A stretch of DNA of 64,000 nucleotides from Hetaerina americana (taxonomy: Eukaryota; Arthropoda; Insecta; Odonata; Calopterygidae), in assembly GCA_022747635.1 (NCBI GenBank), contig JAKTNV010000003.1, forward strand, positions 26,551,830 to 26,615,829. Direction: 5' to 3'. Below, piece by piece: positions 1 to 12,664 of the stretch. Within the stretch, counting starts at the first letter, position 1; the number at the start of each line of letters is the position of its first letter. The translations under genes were made by a program, and so were the position numbers. The notes under the pieces are model-generated. The model was not told the origin of the DNA. It saw only the letters and a program-made list of their open reading frames with translations, and searched no databases.

Positions 1-3000
1 TGATCAGCAAGCTCGCCACATACTAAGCTATACGATTGTATACAAGTGTAATTCAAGCTATACTTTTTTAACCCTCCTTAAATTCACTCTCATCAGTCAA
101 ACGCCATCGTTGTGTCTTATTCTGGAGTATATAAAATGAAAATGAATAAAATTTTTGGTAGAAAATGCAGCATAAATATTTGAACTGCGATACTTGTTTT
201 GACCTAATATGTTTTTATACTTCCGTCATTATTATTGGTATTCCATTGGTTAACGTAGACTTCGAATGGTCACAGCCTCTACGACTGTACAACAATAAAT
301 TTACTTGTTTCTCCTAACAAAAAAACACAACCTAACATCGCGCACAACAGTAAGTCCCTCTTCAATTCTACTTACTTATTTACTCCCTTCATTCTATCCA
401 ACATGCCTATCCTGTTCCTACCATTCCTCGTTTGCCTAGCGTCTCCCAAATATTTCAATCTTCAATATTCAACATTCCAATCTCAATCAAAGTGCAATGA
501 ATCTTTCTTTCTTGATTTCTTTGGAATTCTCCCAACAATCCTCCCTTCTGCAATCTCCATTATCCCAAGCGGTCCAATCGGCCGACATAATGAAGGGCCT
601 TCGGTTTCCGAAATGTAAACAAGTTTTAAACACCCCATCGCCGGTCAAAACACTGGTCTCTTTTGGGTTTCTCCTAACAATCCTCTCTTCTACCCAACTC
701 TACCTAGTACTTCCTCCTTTGTTTTCCTTTGCTAATTTTAACTATTCCATCATTCTCCGCACCCACATTTCAAAAGGCTCCAATATACGCCTTTCATTCT
801 GCTGCAATGAGCATGTTTCCGCGCCGTACAATAGCCCGTTCCATATTAAATATTTAACGAGCTTTATTCTTTAACTTCTTACTCAACTTTCCTGCCACCA
901 ATTCGATTATGCATGTGGACGGCTCGATTTGAGGGGGCGTTTAAAGTCTTTGCGGGGGTGGCGAAACGTCTATGGCTTAGGTATTGGGAGGCAGAGTGTT
1001 TAGGAGGGCTGGAGGAGGGAAGGGGCATCACGCGAGGGGAACATGGTGGGAGGGTAGGAGCGAGGCTTGGGGGAAGAGGGGGAAGGAGACATGGGCGGTG
1101 GCCGGGGGGAAGGACAGATACACGTTCCTCTTCTCAGGGTGTGTGCGCCATCTGTGTCCCGGGAAAGGGTTTATTGGATGTGATGCGGAAGTAGAAATGG
1201 GAGAGGGGGAGCGGAGCCGTTGGTGCTGGAGCCTTCATCTCCCCCTAATTCCCCCACCTCCCTCAGTCCCCTCCTCTCCATGCTCACTTTATTTCCCTCT
1301 CGTTCGCAGTTGATGGGTGCTGCCAAAGTATTGGGAGTGTGGAAGACGACACTCACCAAAAAGTCTATTTTTGGAAAAATAGTTTAGCTAGACTTGTCAA
1401 GAAGGAGAGGACAAAAAAAGATGACCCCTCAGAAAAAATATTGACATTAAAAAGGTTCAAAAAAGCATAAGCGCACCACATAGGAATAACACGGGGTTAT
1501 TGATGCTTAGCACCAAATCTGATGGCAAGGTTAGTTAATTTCTGGGTGTCGCGCTGATATATTACGTTGAGTGTTCTAAAATTGATACTTCCGGTAGGCT
1601 CTCGTGTCAAACACACTTAAGTCGAGAAATGGTAGGAATCTTGACAAATCATCAACATGTTGGCTCCGAGAGGAATATATTTAAATATGTAGCTACAAGT
1701 GATTGGGTGTGCGAGAGTTCACATACACAGGTAAACACAAGAATCGATTAGTCGTCAAAGTAAGAATTGAATAACCCAGTCGCATAATAAAAGTATAGAA
1801 ACGTCAATAGCAAAGAACTTCATGAATGAAAACTGAACGAACTTTTAAAATGAGAATCTGAATGCCGATATTAAGAGATGACATTTTGTTAAAGTACAGT
1901 ACAATAAAATTTACGTGTAAATAAGATTTTATAAAAAGTGGCTGAGATAAGTTTCTAATAAAGATTATAAATGGATGAAATACTATCTATAATAAGAAAA
2001 GACAAATGTTTACTCCTATTCTGATAAGTAAATTATGGAAAGCGGAAAATATTATCACTCGATGGATTCCATTATAATTGATTGCATTCATTGCCATGTC
2101 CCGGGGTTCAACAGAGAACGTAATCATTAGGCCTGTTTCATGAAAATTTGTTTGAAATCCGGGTCCAGATAATGAGGACACACTGAAACTCACAGTGTTT
2201 TGCACTTCACCTTAATCATGGAGAAATTTCACATTCAATTCTGACATTGTGCGTTTAAAAAAGCATTAAGATCCCTCTCATTGCTATGTTTTATGATAAA
2301 AAAATAATTTGATGGAAAACTATATTCACACACATTCATTACCATTTTAAGACGATATTTTATAATAATAACGTTCAAAACAAATCAAGGAAATTGAATT
2401 TGTTGAATCCCAGCCGATACTGTAAAGCTGGAAATGAGTGCTCGTTGATTTATTTCACAATCCAACAACCCATATAATTTGCACATGTTACAATTTTATT
2501 CAAATTACTGTGAGAAAAGCGTGCTAAACAAGCGCAGAATGATGGTTTTGTATTGTAATACGTGCTCGGCAAACCTTGGGCAGCATAATAATTCACAAGC
2601 GGAGCAGAGAAGGAGAACGATGAGGGAGAAGGGGAAGCGGAGGAGGTGAAGGGTGTTTTTGGCGATGAACGATGAAGAGGGAGGAAGGAAAATGACGATG
2701 GGACATGGGTTTGGAGAGTGTTTGAAGGGTAGGAAGTGGCAAAGGCGAGCAATTAGGGAGAGACGACGATTAAAAGGAAGAAATGTGTGTCTGGCTTGAG
2801 GAGGAGGGGTCGCCGGAAGACAGACAAGGAAGAAGGGGGTGAGGGTGTGAGCGCAAAACACGTTGGAGAAGAGAGAGAGAAACGGATAGCGGAAAATAAA
2901 CAAGCGTGGGTAAGGGTGTGAGAGGAAAATATCTGGATGGGAAGAGGCAGAGAAGACAGGAAGGGAAAGCGGAAGAAAATGAATGGAGCTGGAGGAAGGA

Positions 3001-3737
3001 AAGGAGAAGCGGAAAGAGTACTACATAGCGACGAGAAACAGAAACATGCACAGGCTGGTAACAATTAATGGCAGAAATCACACAAAAAACTCATGCTTCA
3101 GCATTTTGTAGTGAGACAGCCGTAGGAAAACAATAACACGTGTAACGAGCACCGAAGTTCTCCCGAATACGATAGCGACTCCGACGGTCATAGGGTTTCT
3201 CACTAAAAAACCTTAACGGGTCGGAATAAAAAAAATCATTATTTGCGACATGATACTCGCATGGAAAAGAATATCGTATCTTTAACATTACATGTCTAAC
3301 CTACTAAACCGAATGAATTATACAACATTCAATTTCAACGTAGGATTATGCATTTTGCCTGTGATAAAATTATAAAATAAGAGAAAAGACTACTGCAGTT
3401 TTAAATGTCCGTGACGCCACCTCAATGTTGCGTCGGAAAATAATTCTGATGCATAGTAAAATTAAGTTTATTTCGCAAAAACTCAGCAATTTAATTGTGG
3501 TATTCATCTATGAATTCCCAGAAGAAGTTTATTATAATTTTAAGACTTTGAAGCTAAACATTATTATTATTATTATAATTATTATTATTATACATCCCTA
3601 GATTATGTTATTGTTTCTTTTGTCTCAATTTAATTGGATCAAGCAAAATTATTATTTCTAGTATGTATTAAATACTAACACAATTTGAAATCCGAAATGT
3701 GTACTTCCTAAAACGATTAGATTATTGGCATTTGAGT
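1..3737. other. Gene-free stretch with two purine-rich blocks
   Basis: No recognisable gene. The stretch is AT-rich, with a G-rich purine block at about 910-1240 followed by a short pyrimidine run, and a long purine-rich block at about 2590-3060. Open frames on the complementary strand of the purine blocks encode only low-complexity Ser/Pro/Leu/Phe-rich strings and are judged spurious. A (TTA)n-like patch lies near 3560-3590. Intergenic or intronic. Confidence 0.5.
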
Positions 3738-3800
3738 GCATCTACATTTACACACCACCCCGCAAGCCACCGCATAGGGCGGGGAGGAGGTATCGCAACA
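3738..3800 (+). repeat. Dispersed hairpin repeat, copy 1
   Basis: The stretch runs from CATCTACATTTACAC through a CCCCGCAAGCC core to a GGGCGGGGAGGAGG arm, so the core can fold into a GC-rich hairpin. The same core is seen near 24,710-24,770 and, more diverged, near 7,520-7,590. Three related copies in one 64 kb window mark a dispersed repeat family. Family name not recognised. Confidence 0.55.
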
Positions 3801-5803
3801 TTCAAGCAGGAACAACTGTTTGTTCACATATGTATTTGAATAATAATGCTACATACACAATAACACTCGTATGCATTCATGCATGTCCATATTCGTACAA
3901 TAATTGACTAAATCAACAATTGTTCAATATTGAGAAATACAGTAAATACAAAATATTCGGTTTCTTGGGTTCCCTTTTGTTAGGATTACATATCTTGCAA
4001 AGGAAGAACGAATATTTGAATCTGCCGGTGAAGGTTCTTTATGTAGTCCCTTAAAAGATAGGTGCACATTCATATTGTCATTTTACATAAAATATAACGG
4101 GAAAGGTAGTGGTAAAGTGAACGTTTGTTCATTGAAACGGATGAAATGTCCACGCTTTGATTTATCGGAGTATTGAGAGTATGTATAGGATGGAATTTGA
4201 GGTATAGTGAGAGCAAATATGAACAAAGAAGAATTAATTATGCTCCACCAGAGAATCGCAAGTGACGAATAAAGAAATAAAGTTGGAAAAGGGTAAAGGA
4301 AGGATAAGAGAAAGAAGATAAAATAGGTAGAATAAAAGGAAAGGTTCGAAGAATATGAGAGGCTTGTGTCTCCCCAATCTAACAAACATTTGTTAACACA
4401 GCATCTCCGTGGCGCCGAGCACACGTATAGCGCTTCCGTGTCACCTACCAGATGGATACGGCGAGGCGCCTGATTCCCAGAAATGAAAAGCAAGGCTGAG
4501 GGCAAGACGAGAGAGTATATAGAGGAGGAAGAGGGCGGAGGAGAGAAACGGGAGATGAAAAGGGAAAGGGAAGTGGCGGTGCCAAAGGCGTTAGGTGTGT
4601 GTATTTATGTGCCCGTGTGTGTCAGAGTGAGACTGAGATCACGCTTTCAAACAACGGAGACAGAGGCGCCACGTATTTCCTGGCATCGGGAAAAGAAACG
4701 AGGAGAGTAAATCGAGACGAGGGACGAAGCGGAGGTGAAGGGTCACCGACGGGAAGAAAACGGATGGAAAATGAGAAAAGAGAAGAGAATTTTGTTTACG
4801 AGACGAGAGATGGAGAACTCGGGCAAAGAGGCTTACTGGTTTGAGACCTGCGGGTGTCTAAGTGACAGTATTTAGCTCTTTCATTTAAAAATTACAGCAT
4901 GGAGGCATAAAGGGATTCTGATAAACAGTTTACCGTCTTGAGCTACGGTTTAGATTATTTAAAATTGTAATTGTTCACTCTTAAATGAAACGGTGCCAGA
5001 GATTACGCACTTGATCAAATAAAAAGTAAATAACATGCGATATTCTATATTAGTAAATCTACGAGTTGGAAACAAATAATCTTGATGTTTCTTGGACAAC
5101 AATTTTTATAGAGTAAAAATATATTGATATTAATTTTTATAGATGTTAATGAGCGTAGCGGACGAAGTTTTCAGCTGAATTATGATAGAATATCTTCAGT
5201 GGGAATAAAAACTCTGGACTGAGCAGCAAGAAATGAAGGGCATTGATGACGAGGACGCCGTAAAGAGCATGCGTGTCCCTCTCTCTCCGCCCGAAAACCT
5301 CTCGTCTCATGTACTCAGCCCACCCACCCACCCCTCCGCCTTTGTTTTCGTATGTACATACATATGAGGGATGAGGCAAACGCGAAAGGGGAATAGGGTG
5401 TCTGGTATCACCAATTTCCACACTCTCCCGTAACCTCTGCCTTCCCCGGCTACTCCCCACTATTTCTTCGCTCTTTCAGAGGGAGGTGAGTCATGCCTGA
5501 TATTGCTCAAGTTGTCATCCCTACTTCTCTCCACAAACAAACCCTCTTGGTCTCATCTCCGAGTGAGAACTTCATTTTTGTATGGTAAAGTACTCCGCAT
5601 GTGAATAAAATCTTCATAAAACGTCGATCCGGAAAATCAAATTTGAGAAACAGTTCATTTCTTGTCAGAGGCGAGACCCACGCTCCTAAGAAGTACCAAA
5701 CCCAAACCATTACATATTCCTTTATGTTGCACATTAGAATAGCATTCGAAGTATAACTCCGATGTCCAGCGCTTATTTTATATTAGGATTATTCATCCAA
5801 ATT
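3801..5803. other. Gene-free stretch with a purine-rich block
   Basis: AT-rich, with one purine-rich block at about 4480-4830. A run CTCTTTCAG followed closely by GGTGAGT near 5475-5490 looks like adjacent splice signals but encloses only six bases. No gene supported. Confidence 0.5.
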
Positions 5804-6393
5804 TACGAGGGTTATTTTATAAAGCCCGTCAAGTTATTAAAAAACATTTATTCGGTACAAATAGTTTTTATTGACGGTTTTAGTTTTCTGCAAACGTACT
5901 TCACTTTTCTAATTAATCGCCGTTCACTTCTAAGCACTTTTCGTAAAGCTTCAACACCTTCCTCAATCCCTCAGTATAGAAGTTCTCCACCTGAGATTTG
6001 AACCAGATTGACGACGGCGGTCTCGAGTTCCTTATCGTCTTTGAACCGTTGCCCATCAATCCAGGGTTCCAAGTATTAGACGAGGAAATAGTCGCTAGGT
6101 GCCAGGTCAAATCATCTGCGTCTTATCAATAGCGATCCAAAAACGCTCGCCCATTCAACTTTCTTGGTTCTTTGTGTTGGTCTGCAAGCATTTCCGGTAC
6201 CCACCTTACACATAATGTTATATTCGAGTTTTCCCTTAGCAATCATGTAAATATTGATGCGTTCCACGAGATGAAATTTATCAGTTAGAAATCTAATCAA
6301 CAATCGTCGATTAGATCTCAGTTCTTGGTCCACTTGTTGAACGATTTCATCGGTCTGGATACTGGACCTGCCATTCCGCTCTTCATTATGCAC

Positions 6394-6594
6394 TCGGTGG
6401 CGGTGGGGTAACGTCCTCACCTACCAACCGAAAGGTCGCGGGTTCGATTCCCGCCTAGGTGGATTTCCCTCCATCTATGGCTTGGTTGTATGAGATTGCC
6501 TTCAATATAATGTCTGTAATGTAAGGTTAGGTGGAAGAAGGGACTATTAGTCTCAACCTCTCCCAATTAAGCCGATAAATAAATAAATAAATAA
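6394..6594 (+). mobile_element. tRNA-derived SINE with (ATAA)n tail, nested in mariner
   Basis: The 5' part has a pol III B box, GGTTCGATTCC, inside a perfect T-arm (GCGGG, loop TTCGATT, CCCGC), and an A-box-like stretch upstream. The body ends in a repeated ATAA tail. It splits the mariner transposase frame exactly between the codons for GRTN and HNEERNG, which proves insertion after the mariner. I see no clear target-site duplication. Confidence 0.75.
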
Positions 6595-6728
6595 ATTTGT
6601 GCGGCCATTATAGAAGTCTCCATACCAATATCTAACCTTTACTTCACTCATTACTGTGGGTTATAAACTAAACACAACTCCCGATGAATTTGGGCATCTG
6701 GTGATGCTTTTGAAGGCAAAAATTGAAC

Positions 6729-6763
6729 AATCGTTGCTTCCGCTAGTTGCGGAAGCAACGATT
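6729..6763. repeat. Perfect 15-bp hairpin
   Basis: Arms 6729-6743 and 6749-6763 are perfect reverse complements around a 5-base loop (TAGTT). The right arm is on the N-terminal coding side of the mariner remnant; the left arm is its inverted copy. It may be a local inverted duplication within the dead transposon. Confidence 0.8.
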
Positions 6764-6938
6764 TTCGCGAACATTGTTATCTGCTTTCACCGACAGGCAA
6801 ACAATTACGTGATCAAAACAATACAGTCATTGCTATGGGAAAAAATCAATCAATGGCGTTGGATGCGTACAACTTTATCAGCCCCTCCAATTTTTAAATA
6901 CCAGAAAACGGCTCTTACCTTTTCCAATACGCCTCGTA

Positions 6939-9021
6939 ATTTAACTGAGTACACTTCGTGATTTCCATGAGGAGCAATATTCTTTAACAAATCTGGTTTG
7001 CACGTCACACTGCTTACCACGCTCTTTCTGGGTATTGTTTTGATACATGTCGTTTTTTTGCCGTTTCCTGTAATATTCAGGTCACTCATTCTTTACGAAC
7101 CCCTTAACGAGAATCATGTGAGTGTGACGAAACCGGATCTTCACAGCACTCACTCTTTGAAGCATCTCATTTCCTATCCTTGAACTTCTTAAAAGTCCCT
7201 TCTTTATTTAATATGAATAATTCCATGTCATCATCATTAGTGAAAAACGATTTACCTATCTATCCATGTACAGATTACATGAAATAAATTAGCTGGCTTC
7301 ACAAACAGGTCTATGAAAAATCAAAAATAAAGCAAATCGTAAAATGCAGTTCACTTTTTATTTTGACCTTCTGCCCGAAATGCTCCTCTTTTTACCGTTT
7401 AAGTGAGTGGGTTATCATGTTGTGGGTCAAATTTTGAAATAAATGTCAACAGTAATAGGCAATGTGGGATAAAAAGGCCAATTTTTGACCCATTTCAGTT
7501 TGAGATGACCCTTATTCTCAAACTCATCCACACCTACCATTCGCACGCTGCAAGTCTCCGCAAGGGCGCGTCACGGAGGGTGTTGGGGAGGCAGCCATGC
7601 ATGCACAAATATTAGTTCAGCTCCACTAGCCCTAGCTAGCTACTAGCGTCTTCAAGAGATGTTTTCAAATGCTTACAACTATGATCCAACGGTGTTAGAA
7701 AACATATACTTTATTTTTTACCGACTTTCAAAACGTGGTGCAAAAGAAGAAATATACCGTATGGAGTCATTCACTTGATGGCTGACAGGATTGTGATCAG
7801 AAAGGAGCGCATGTACTTCCGGACACTGAAGAGAGCAAATCAACGGAGAAAGAAGTGCGGGATCTCTATCTCAGATCCTACTTGAGAACGTATTCTCAGG
7901 CTGAACCTAAAGGAGGCTTTATTCGTTATTTATCTACTTCTCTCTCCCCTCCTCTTACTCCTTTCTTTCTCAAGACCCTTGCCCGCGCTCCTCGCCATGC
8001 CCTGGCTTATAGGAGTAGTGTCAACCCATTTCACCTCACCCTTCTCGTCTCACTTTCGCATCGCGCGTAGAACCGCTCTTACTTGTCCAAACTAGTGTCC
8101 TCACACCGACCCTCCCTCCCACGCAGCACCGCTTACGCCCAAGAGTCGCTGGATGGATTGGGAGAGTGTTGACACAAAACACCAAGTGGAGTTAATTAAA
8201 CTCCCGACGCCCTGAGAGCCTCCCAGCCCCCACTCTCCCAGGGTGCTCCCAGGAATAAACCTCCCTCCATTTACCTCCACCAACCAACACCGTTTCCACA
8301 CGCCTTCGATCTCTCCTCCTCCTCCCCCTCCCCCATCGGTCCCACATCAGACCCCATTCGATTTCCTTACTCACCCAACAGCTTCAAATTCTTAGCCGAA
8401 GCTTAATTTTGTTTCTTCCTCTCCTCCAAATCCACATTAGGTTCCGTCCATTTTTTTTTCTTCCAGTTCTTTCTTTTATTCATAATCTTATCAATCTTTT
8501 AATCATAATTTTAAAATTTATTTTCATTTCTAGATTAATTTTGTAAAACACCACATTTTATTATGGATTATACGTCACAGAATTACTATTATTTAACATT
8601 ATTTAACTTCATTTCTTTAACAGTTAGGCTGAAAGAGACGATACGATATCATAAAAATATTTCTCTATCATATTTATAAACAATAGACATGGCATATTGA
8701 GGGACGAAAAATGTTCAAAGTTATAATATCATGTGCCAATGCACGGTATTCGTCATTAAACTTCTGAGAGGTAATTAACGCTAGAAAAGGAGAGTATTTC
8801 ATAATTCTTTCTATGCGCGTTTATTTAAGGTCAATTAAATGAAAATATTGTAGTGCCTAAAACATGTGGAATCAACAAAACTCACCATCTGGTTAAGAAA
8901 ATAGATTATATTCGTACAAAAACATTACATTACTTCCCAAACCATTCCTTGCCATGTTCTCCTTACTCAAATCCATTTATAATTACGCCTTTGCCTTCCT
9001 CCATGACTTTTCCTTTCCCAG
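6939..9021. other. Gene-free stretch with a pyrimidine-rich block
   Basis: Contains a diverged hairpin-repeat copy at about 7520-7590 and a pyrimidine-rich block at about 7910-8460. On the minus strand a 50-nt interval (about 7018-7070) lies between a plausible acceptor ATATTACAG and donor GTAAGC, but it is open in all three frames, so it carries little information. No gene supported. Confidence 0.45.
7520..7590 (+). repeat. Dispersed hairpin repeat, copy 2 (diverged)
   Basis: Matches the family at 3738 and 24,710 through its ordered blocks: a CATCCACACCTACC lead, a GCAAGTCTCCGCAAGGGCG core and a CACGGAGGGTGTTGG arm. It is more diverged than the other two copies, so this assignment is tentative. 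Confidence 0.4.
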
Positions 9022-9099
9022 TCATCCAAATGGACTTCTACAATGAATTCCTCCTGCAGAATGAAGTTCTCTCTGAGGGTCTCATACCAGCTTCCCTTC
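9022..9099 (+). CDS. Candidate 78-nt internal exon of an unidentified gene
   Basis: A long pyrimidine tract ending TTTCCTTTCCCAG precedes this interval and GTAAGT follows it directly, so both splice signals are near consensus. One frame is open throughout (two leading bases, 25 codons, one trailing base) and reads IQMDFYNEFLLQNEVLSEGL then IPASL. The composition is that of an ordinary protein, not low complexity. I do not recognise the protein. If real, it is an exon of a + strand gene with long introns. Chance occurrence of a 25-codon open frame between two good sites remains possible. Confidence 0.3.
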
Positions 9100-12000
9100 G
9101 TAAGTGTTAATTTCCTGATAAACCGGGTGGTGGAAACACTACTCTCGGGCAATGGTTAGGTCCGACGGGAAAAAGGGGGTTATAACGCGCAGGGCAAGCG
9201 GGCAAGGTACTGGAGAGGGCCGGAGAAGATTTGTTTGATGAAGAGGCGGAAGCTCGATTGCCAGGCGTAGGTAGATGGATGGTAAGGCAATTTGTGATGG
9301 AGATAACTTTGCCATTTAGGGATTACAGGTTCTACTTGATCCACGAGATCGATATTTGCGTATAAGTTACCAAGTAAATAATTTGAACGCGAAAACCTTA
9401 CCTCCTTCAACTTATGGTATCTTGAATGATATTTCAATTTTTATGCTCGTATAACTACCTTAAACTCATTTCACATAAAGCAATAACAAGGAAAAGAAAA
9501 TTTGTAGATTGGAATGACTTGAAATTAGCTTTCCTGGCGCAGCTGACTACTTGAATAGAAAATCCAAATTTAACGACCGAGAAATACTTATTGCCTTCGA
9601 ATTAAACATGCATTAGTTATTACACTGCATTTTTTCAGAAGAATGAAAATGTCGCTTAATACGAACAAAAATCTTTTAATTTAATAAACTCAATGGTATC
9701 CAATATTTCAATTGGTGTAATTCATACAAGTTGAACGAGTTAGTGTTCACCAAAGGTTTTACAATGAAATTAAAGCATCAAGCAGTATAATAATAGCATG
9801 TGTCCACTGAATTGAATTCCTTATTTAGTTTATGTAATTAGTGATTTCTTATTTTCATTATTGTTTTGGAACAATACATCTATTTTCATGAGATAAGTTT
9901 ACAACAATTAATGCTTTAAAGGTCAACTGGGACACGACTACAATTCTGAGCGATAGGTAGTCAATTGATTGGTACTTGCAGGTAAAACGATAAGCCGGAG
10001 ACATCTACAAATAATTCTTCTTCGTTATGTATCATTACAGGTAAAAAATTCAGCGAAAACTCTTTTTTACAAAATTAGGATTCGTCAATCCACCGTTAGC
10101 ACAGCTGCTTATCGAAAACAAGTATTACTGTTCACTGACTGACCTAAAGGTGTCATACAAATGCCATGAAGGCAATACTGGTTCACAAATTTGAAGAAAT
10201 CCTTCTAATTTTTTTCAAACATTAAAAAGCCTGTTGCTAAACATTACTAAGGCGAAGAAATAATAACCGGAAATTCATCAATTCATCAAATACCTTTTTT
10301 ATTCCAAGAATTGTTTGAATATCGACTCCAATTTTTACCAATCAAATGGCATTGTAATTGGCTCATTGACCGGCAGTTATTTTTCATTTGGTTTGCGCAT
10401 TTACTTCAAGATATTCATCAAGTGGCCTTCCCTTGTATTTTTACTAATTTCTATACTCAATCCAATGCATCTCAAGTTGAGCTCAATCCCATTAACATTC
10501 GTTGTTTAGCACTAGGTTTTGAAGGCTCATAGGTTTCTCTGATAAACAGACAACCAAGATTCACTGAATGTTTTCAATTTAAGGCTTTCTAATTTTTAGC
10601 AAAATAGTCTACGACCACAGTTCCTTATTTTCTGACACGAACGTCTTCATAACCCGAGTTGTTCCGCGCTCATAGCCCGTCGCACATTCGCCATCTCATG
10701 TTAAGATCCCCCGATTCAGATGTCGAAATGATAACACAAGTTCTAATTTCCACAAAGAAGGCAACATCTGCCATCAAATTCTCTCTGGTTCTCTATCTGA
10801 ATGTGAGAATTTTAGTTTTTTCCTATTGCCTTCCATTTTATTATTCTGAAGTAATATCTGATCCGTGGCGTCCTTGGCTTATTCAAGTTTTATTGTTCCA
10901 TATCAGAAGTAAACGTAATATTTGAGCGTCTTATGCATTATATTAAATACATTGGACACTCTTGTTCCACCTTTTTTATTCCCTTTACAAATCCTACGTA
11001 AAGCAGAGATGGTGTTTCAGCCTAATGGAACACCTTTCTATAAGTTTATGCAAGCAGGTCTTCAAGCAATCTTTCGACATGTATTCACCGGACAGAGACT
11101 TGGATCATCCATTTGACTGTATATCTTACTTGTGGCGAAATCCAGCTAGAGTTTTATCATCGACTTGCAAATTTTGTTACCGTCGCATTTCGCGCACTAA
11201 AAATTTGAGTTCCCATTTTCTAATGTCGGGCTGGTTGTTAGATACTCAACAAAAGCTAGAGGTGAAATTTTCAAAATTTACAGGATCAATAATAAAGCTT
11301 AGAATACGTTATCATAATTACCAACGTCAACAAATTTTTGCGTTTAACTAAGCATATGAACATAAATCATCAAATATTGGGTTTCAACCTTGCTGAAATA
11401 CCTCACAGGCATTTACGTTCACATTATAGGAGGAAGTACTGGAAACTATGCTTAGAACCGTTAATATAGTGCTTCATAAATCATGCGCATAATGGTGTAG
11501 AACTTTAGCACTTGCATTTGTCATTGGCCCATCCTCTAAAGTTTAACTTGTATCATCGCGCTTAAATTTACTATTCCCTGATACACACCAAAATGACAAA
11601 TTCGAATGCCCCTCGATACAGGTGCTGGACAAATTTAAGGGAACAATATGATTAGGTATACACACTTAAGACATTAAAATTAGCAGTTCCTAAAAATTTT
11701 AAAGACTACTTGGGTACTTTTATAAGCTTTTTACAAGCATTTTATACAGATTTACAACTGATGGATACCTACTAAAAGTTTTAAAACTGCTTCTGTAATT
11801 ACCCTATTATATACTAATAGAATAGAATTTTTACTAATTATAGGGAAGCCGAATATACACGTAAATATGATTTCCACGATTTTAAAATACAAAGAGTTGT
11901 TTAAATATTTCAGACCATTTATTAACCACTTCATGAGTAGAGGTCACCTTTATTCTTTCAAATGCCAATTAGACCAAACAGGCGCCAACCGCAAGCGACA

Positions 12001-12612
12001 ACATTTTTAGGCGCACTGGTCGTGATTGAAATATTTGAATTGCTATAAAGCTCCTTACCTTCCTGAAATAATGACCCTATGATGAAAATATGATAATGAT
12101 CTGATTTCTATATGAAAAAGTGAATGTAATTGGAGTGGGGATATATGACTCTGAGATGAAATCAGCCCCAAGTTTCCAATTGACACTGGAAAGTGATTTC
12201 CCGATTGTATAAATTACTGGCGCGGTAAAATCTGCGTAAAATCTCGAGGCCGATATGATGCTAAGGTAAATGAGTATTTTAATTCTCTCTAAACTTCACA
12301 AATAAATTAGCATTACGGACTATAAAAATCCTGCATTCATCTCCTGCAAAAACGTAAAAATAAATCCAAAGTTAAAAAGGGCCCAAAGCCGAAAACGGAC
12401 GTTATCTCTCTACATCCTTATTGCGCAATTCGAAAAAAAACGGCCGTAAAATATAGTAATGAGATGTTCCGCAAATTGGATATCAGAGAATCCACGGCAC
12501 CATCGAGTGCTTTAGCTGCTGATAAAAATAGAATTCAAAACTCCCAGCAAGCTCAGAGGATTATACGGCTGTAAATGAAGGCAATCTACATTTATATTTT
12601 CTTTCTTTACAG
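9100..12612. other. Gene-free stretch
   Basis: AT-rich DNA without a repeat or gene I recognise. Short open frames at about 10,310-10,530 and 10,660-11,350 (up to 129 codons, + strand) have no known motif and are interrupted by stops. If the two small flanking exons are real, this is an intron. Confidence 0.4.
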
Positions 12613-12664
12613 GGACCATGGGAGGTCATTATTCGAGATCTTGGGATGAGCTTAAATCAACATT
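12613..12664 (+). CDS. Candidate 52-nt exon of an unidentified gene
   Basis: A strong acceptor (ATTTTCTTTCTTTACAG) ends at 12,612. The frame starting with two leading bases reads TMGGHYSRSWDELKST up to a possible donor GTGAGC at 12,665, leaving two trailing bases. The single trailing base of the exon at 9022-9099 plus these two leading bases would complete an Arg codon, so the two exons are phase-compatible. A second reading starts in phase 0 as GPWEVIIRDLGMSLNQH and runs to a TAG about 100 bases after the acceptor, so the interval could instead be a terminal exon. Function unknown. Confidence 0.25.

Larger units (their letters stand above)
5913..6765 (-). pseudogene. Mariner transposase pseudogene
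   Basis: On the minus strand the pieces run N to C from high to low coordinate. First comes a helix-turn-helix segment near 6765-6660 (SPDAQIHREL). Next, after a frameshift, is a MSEVKVRYW start-like stretch reaching GRTN just before the SINE, then NEERNGRSS and the paired DNA-binding part (TDEIVQQVDQELRSNRR). The frame then jumps directly to the C-terminal end near 6110, where a region matching DLAPSDYF-type mariner sequence is followed by LRKVLKLYEKCLEVNGD. The stretch holding the first two catalytic aspartates is missing. This order and these motifs are those of mariner transposases; the gene is dead. Confidence 0.75.
5804..6938 (-). mobile_element. Degenerate mariner-type DNA transposon interrupted by a SINE
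   Basis: TA dinucleotides flank both ends (5804-5805 and 6937-6938). The ends are imperfect inverted repeats starting CGAGGGTTATTTTATAAAG on the left and, on the opposite strand, CGAGGCGTATTGGAAAAGG on the right. CGAGG next to a TA target is typical of mariner ends. The minus strand between them encodes broken transposase pieces. The element is damaged by an internal deletion that removes the catalytic core, by frameshifts and stops, and by a SINE at 6394-6594. It cannot make a transposase. Confidence 0.8.
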
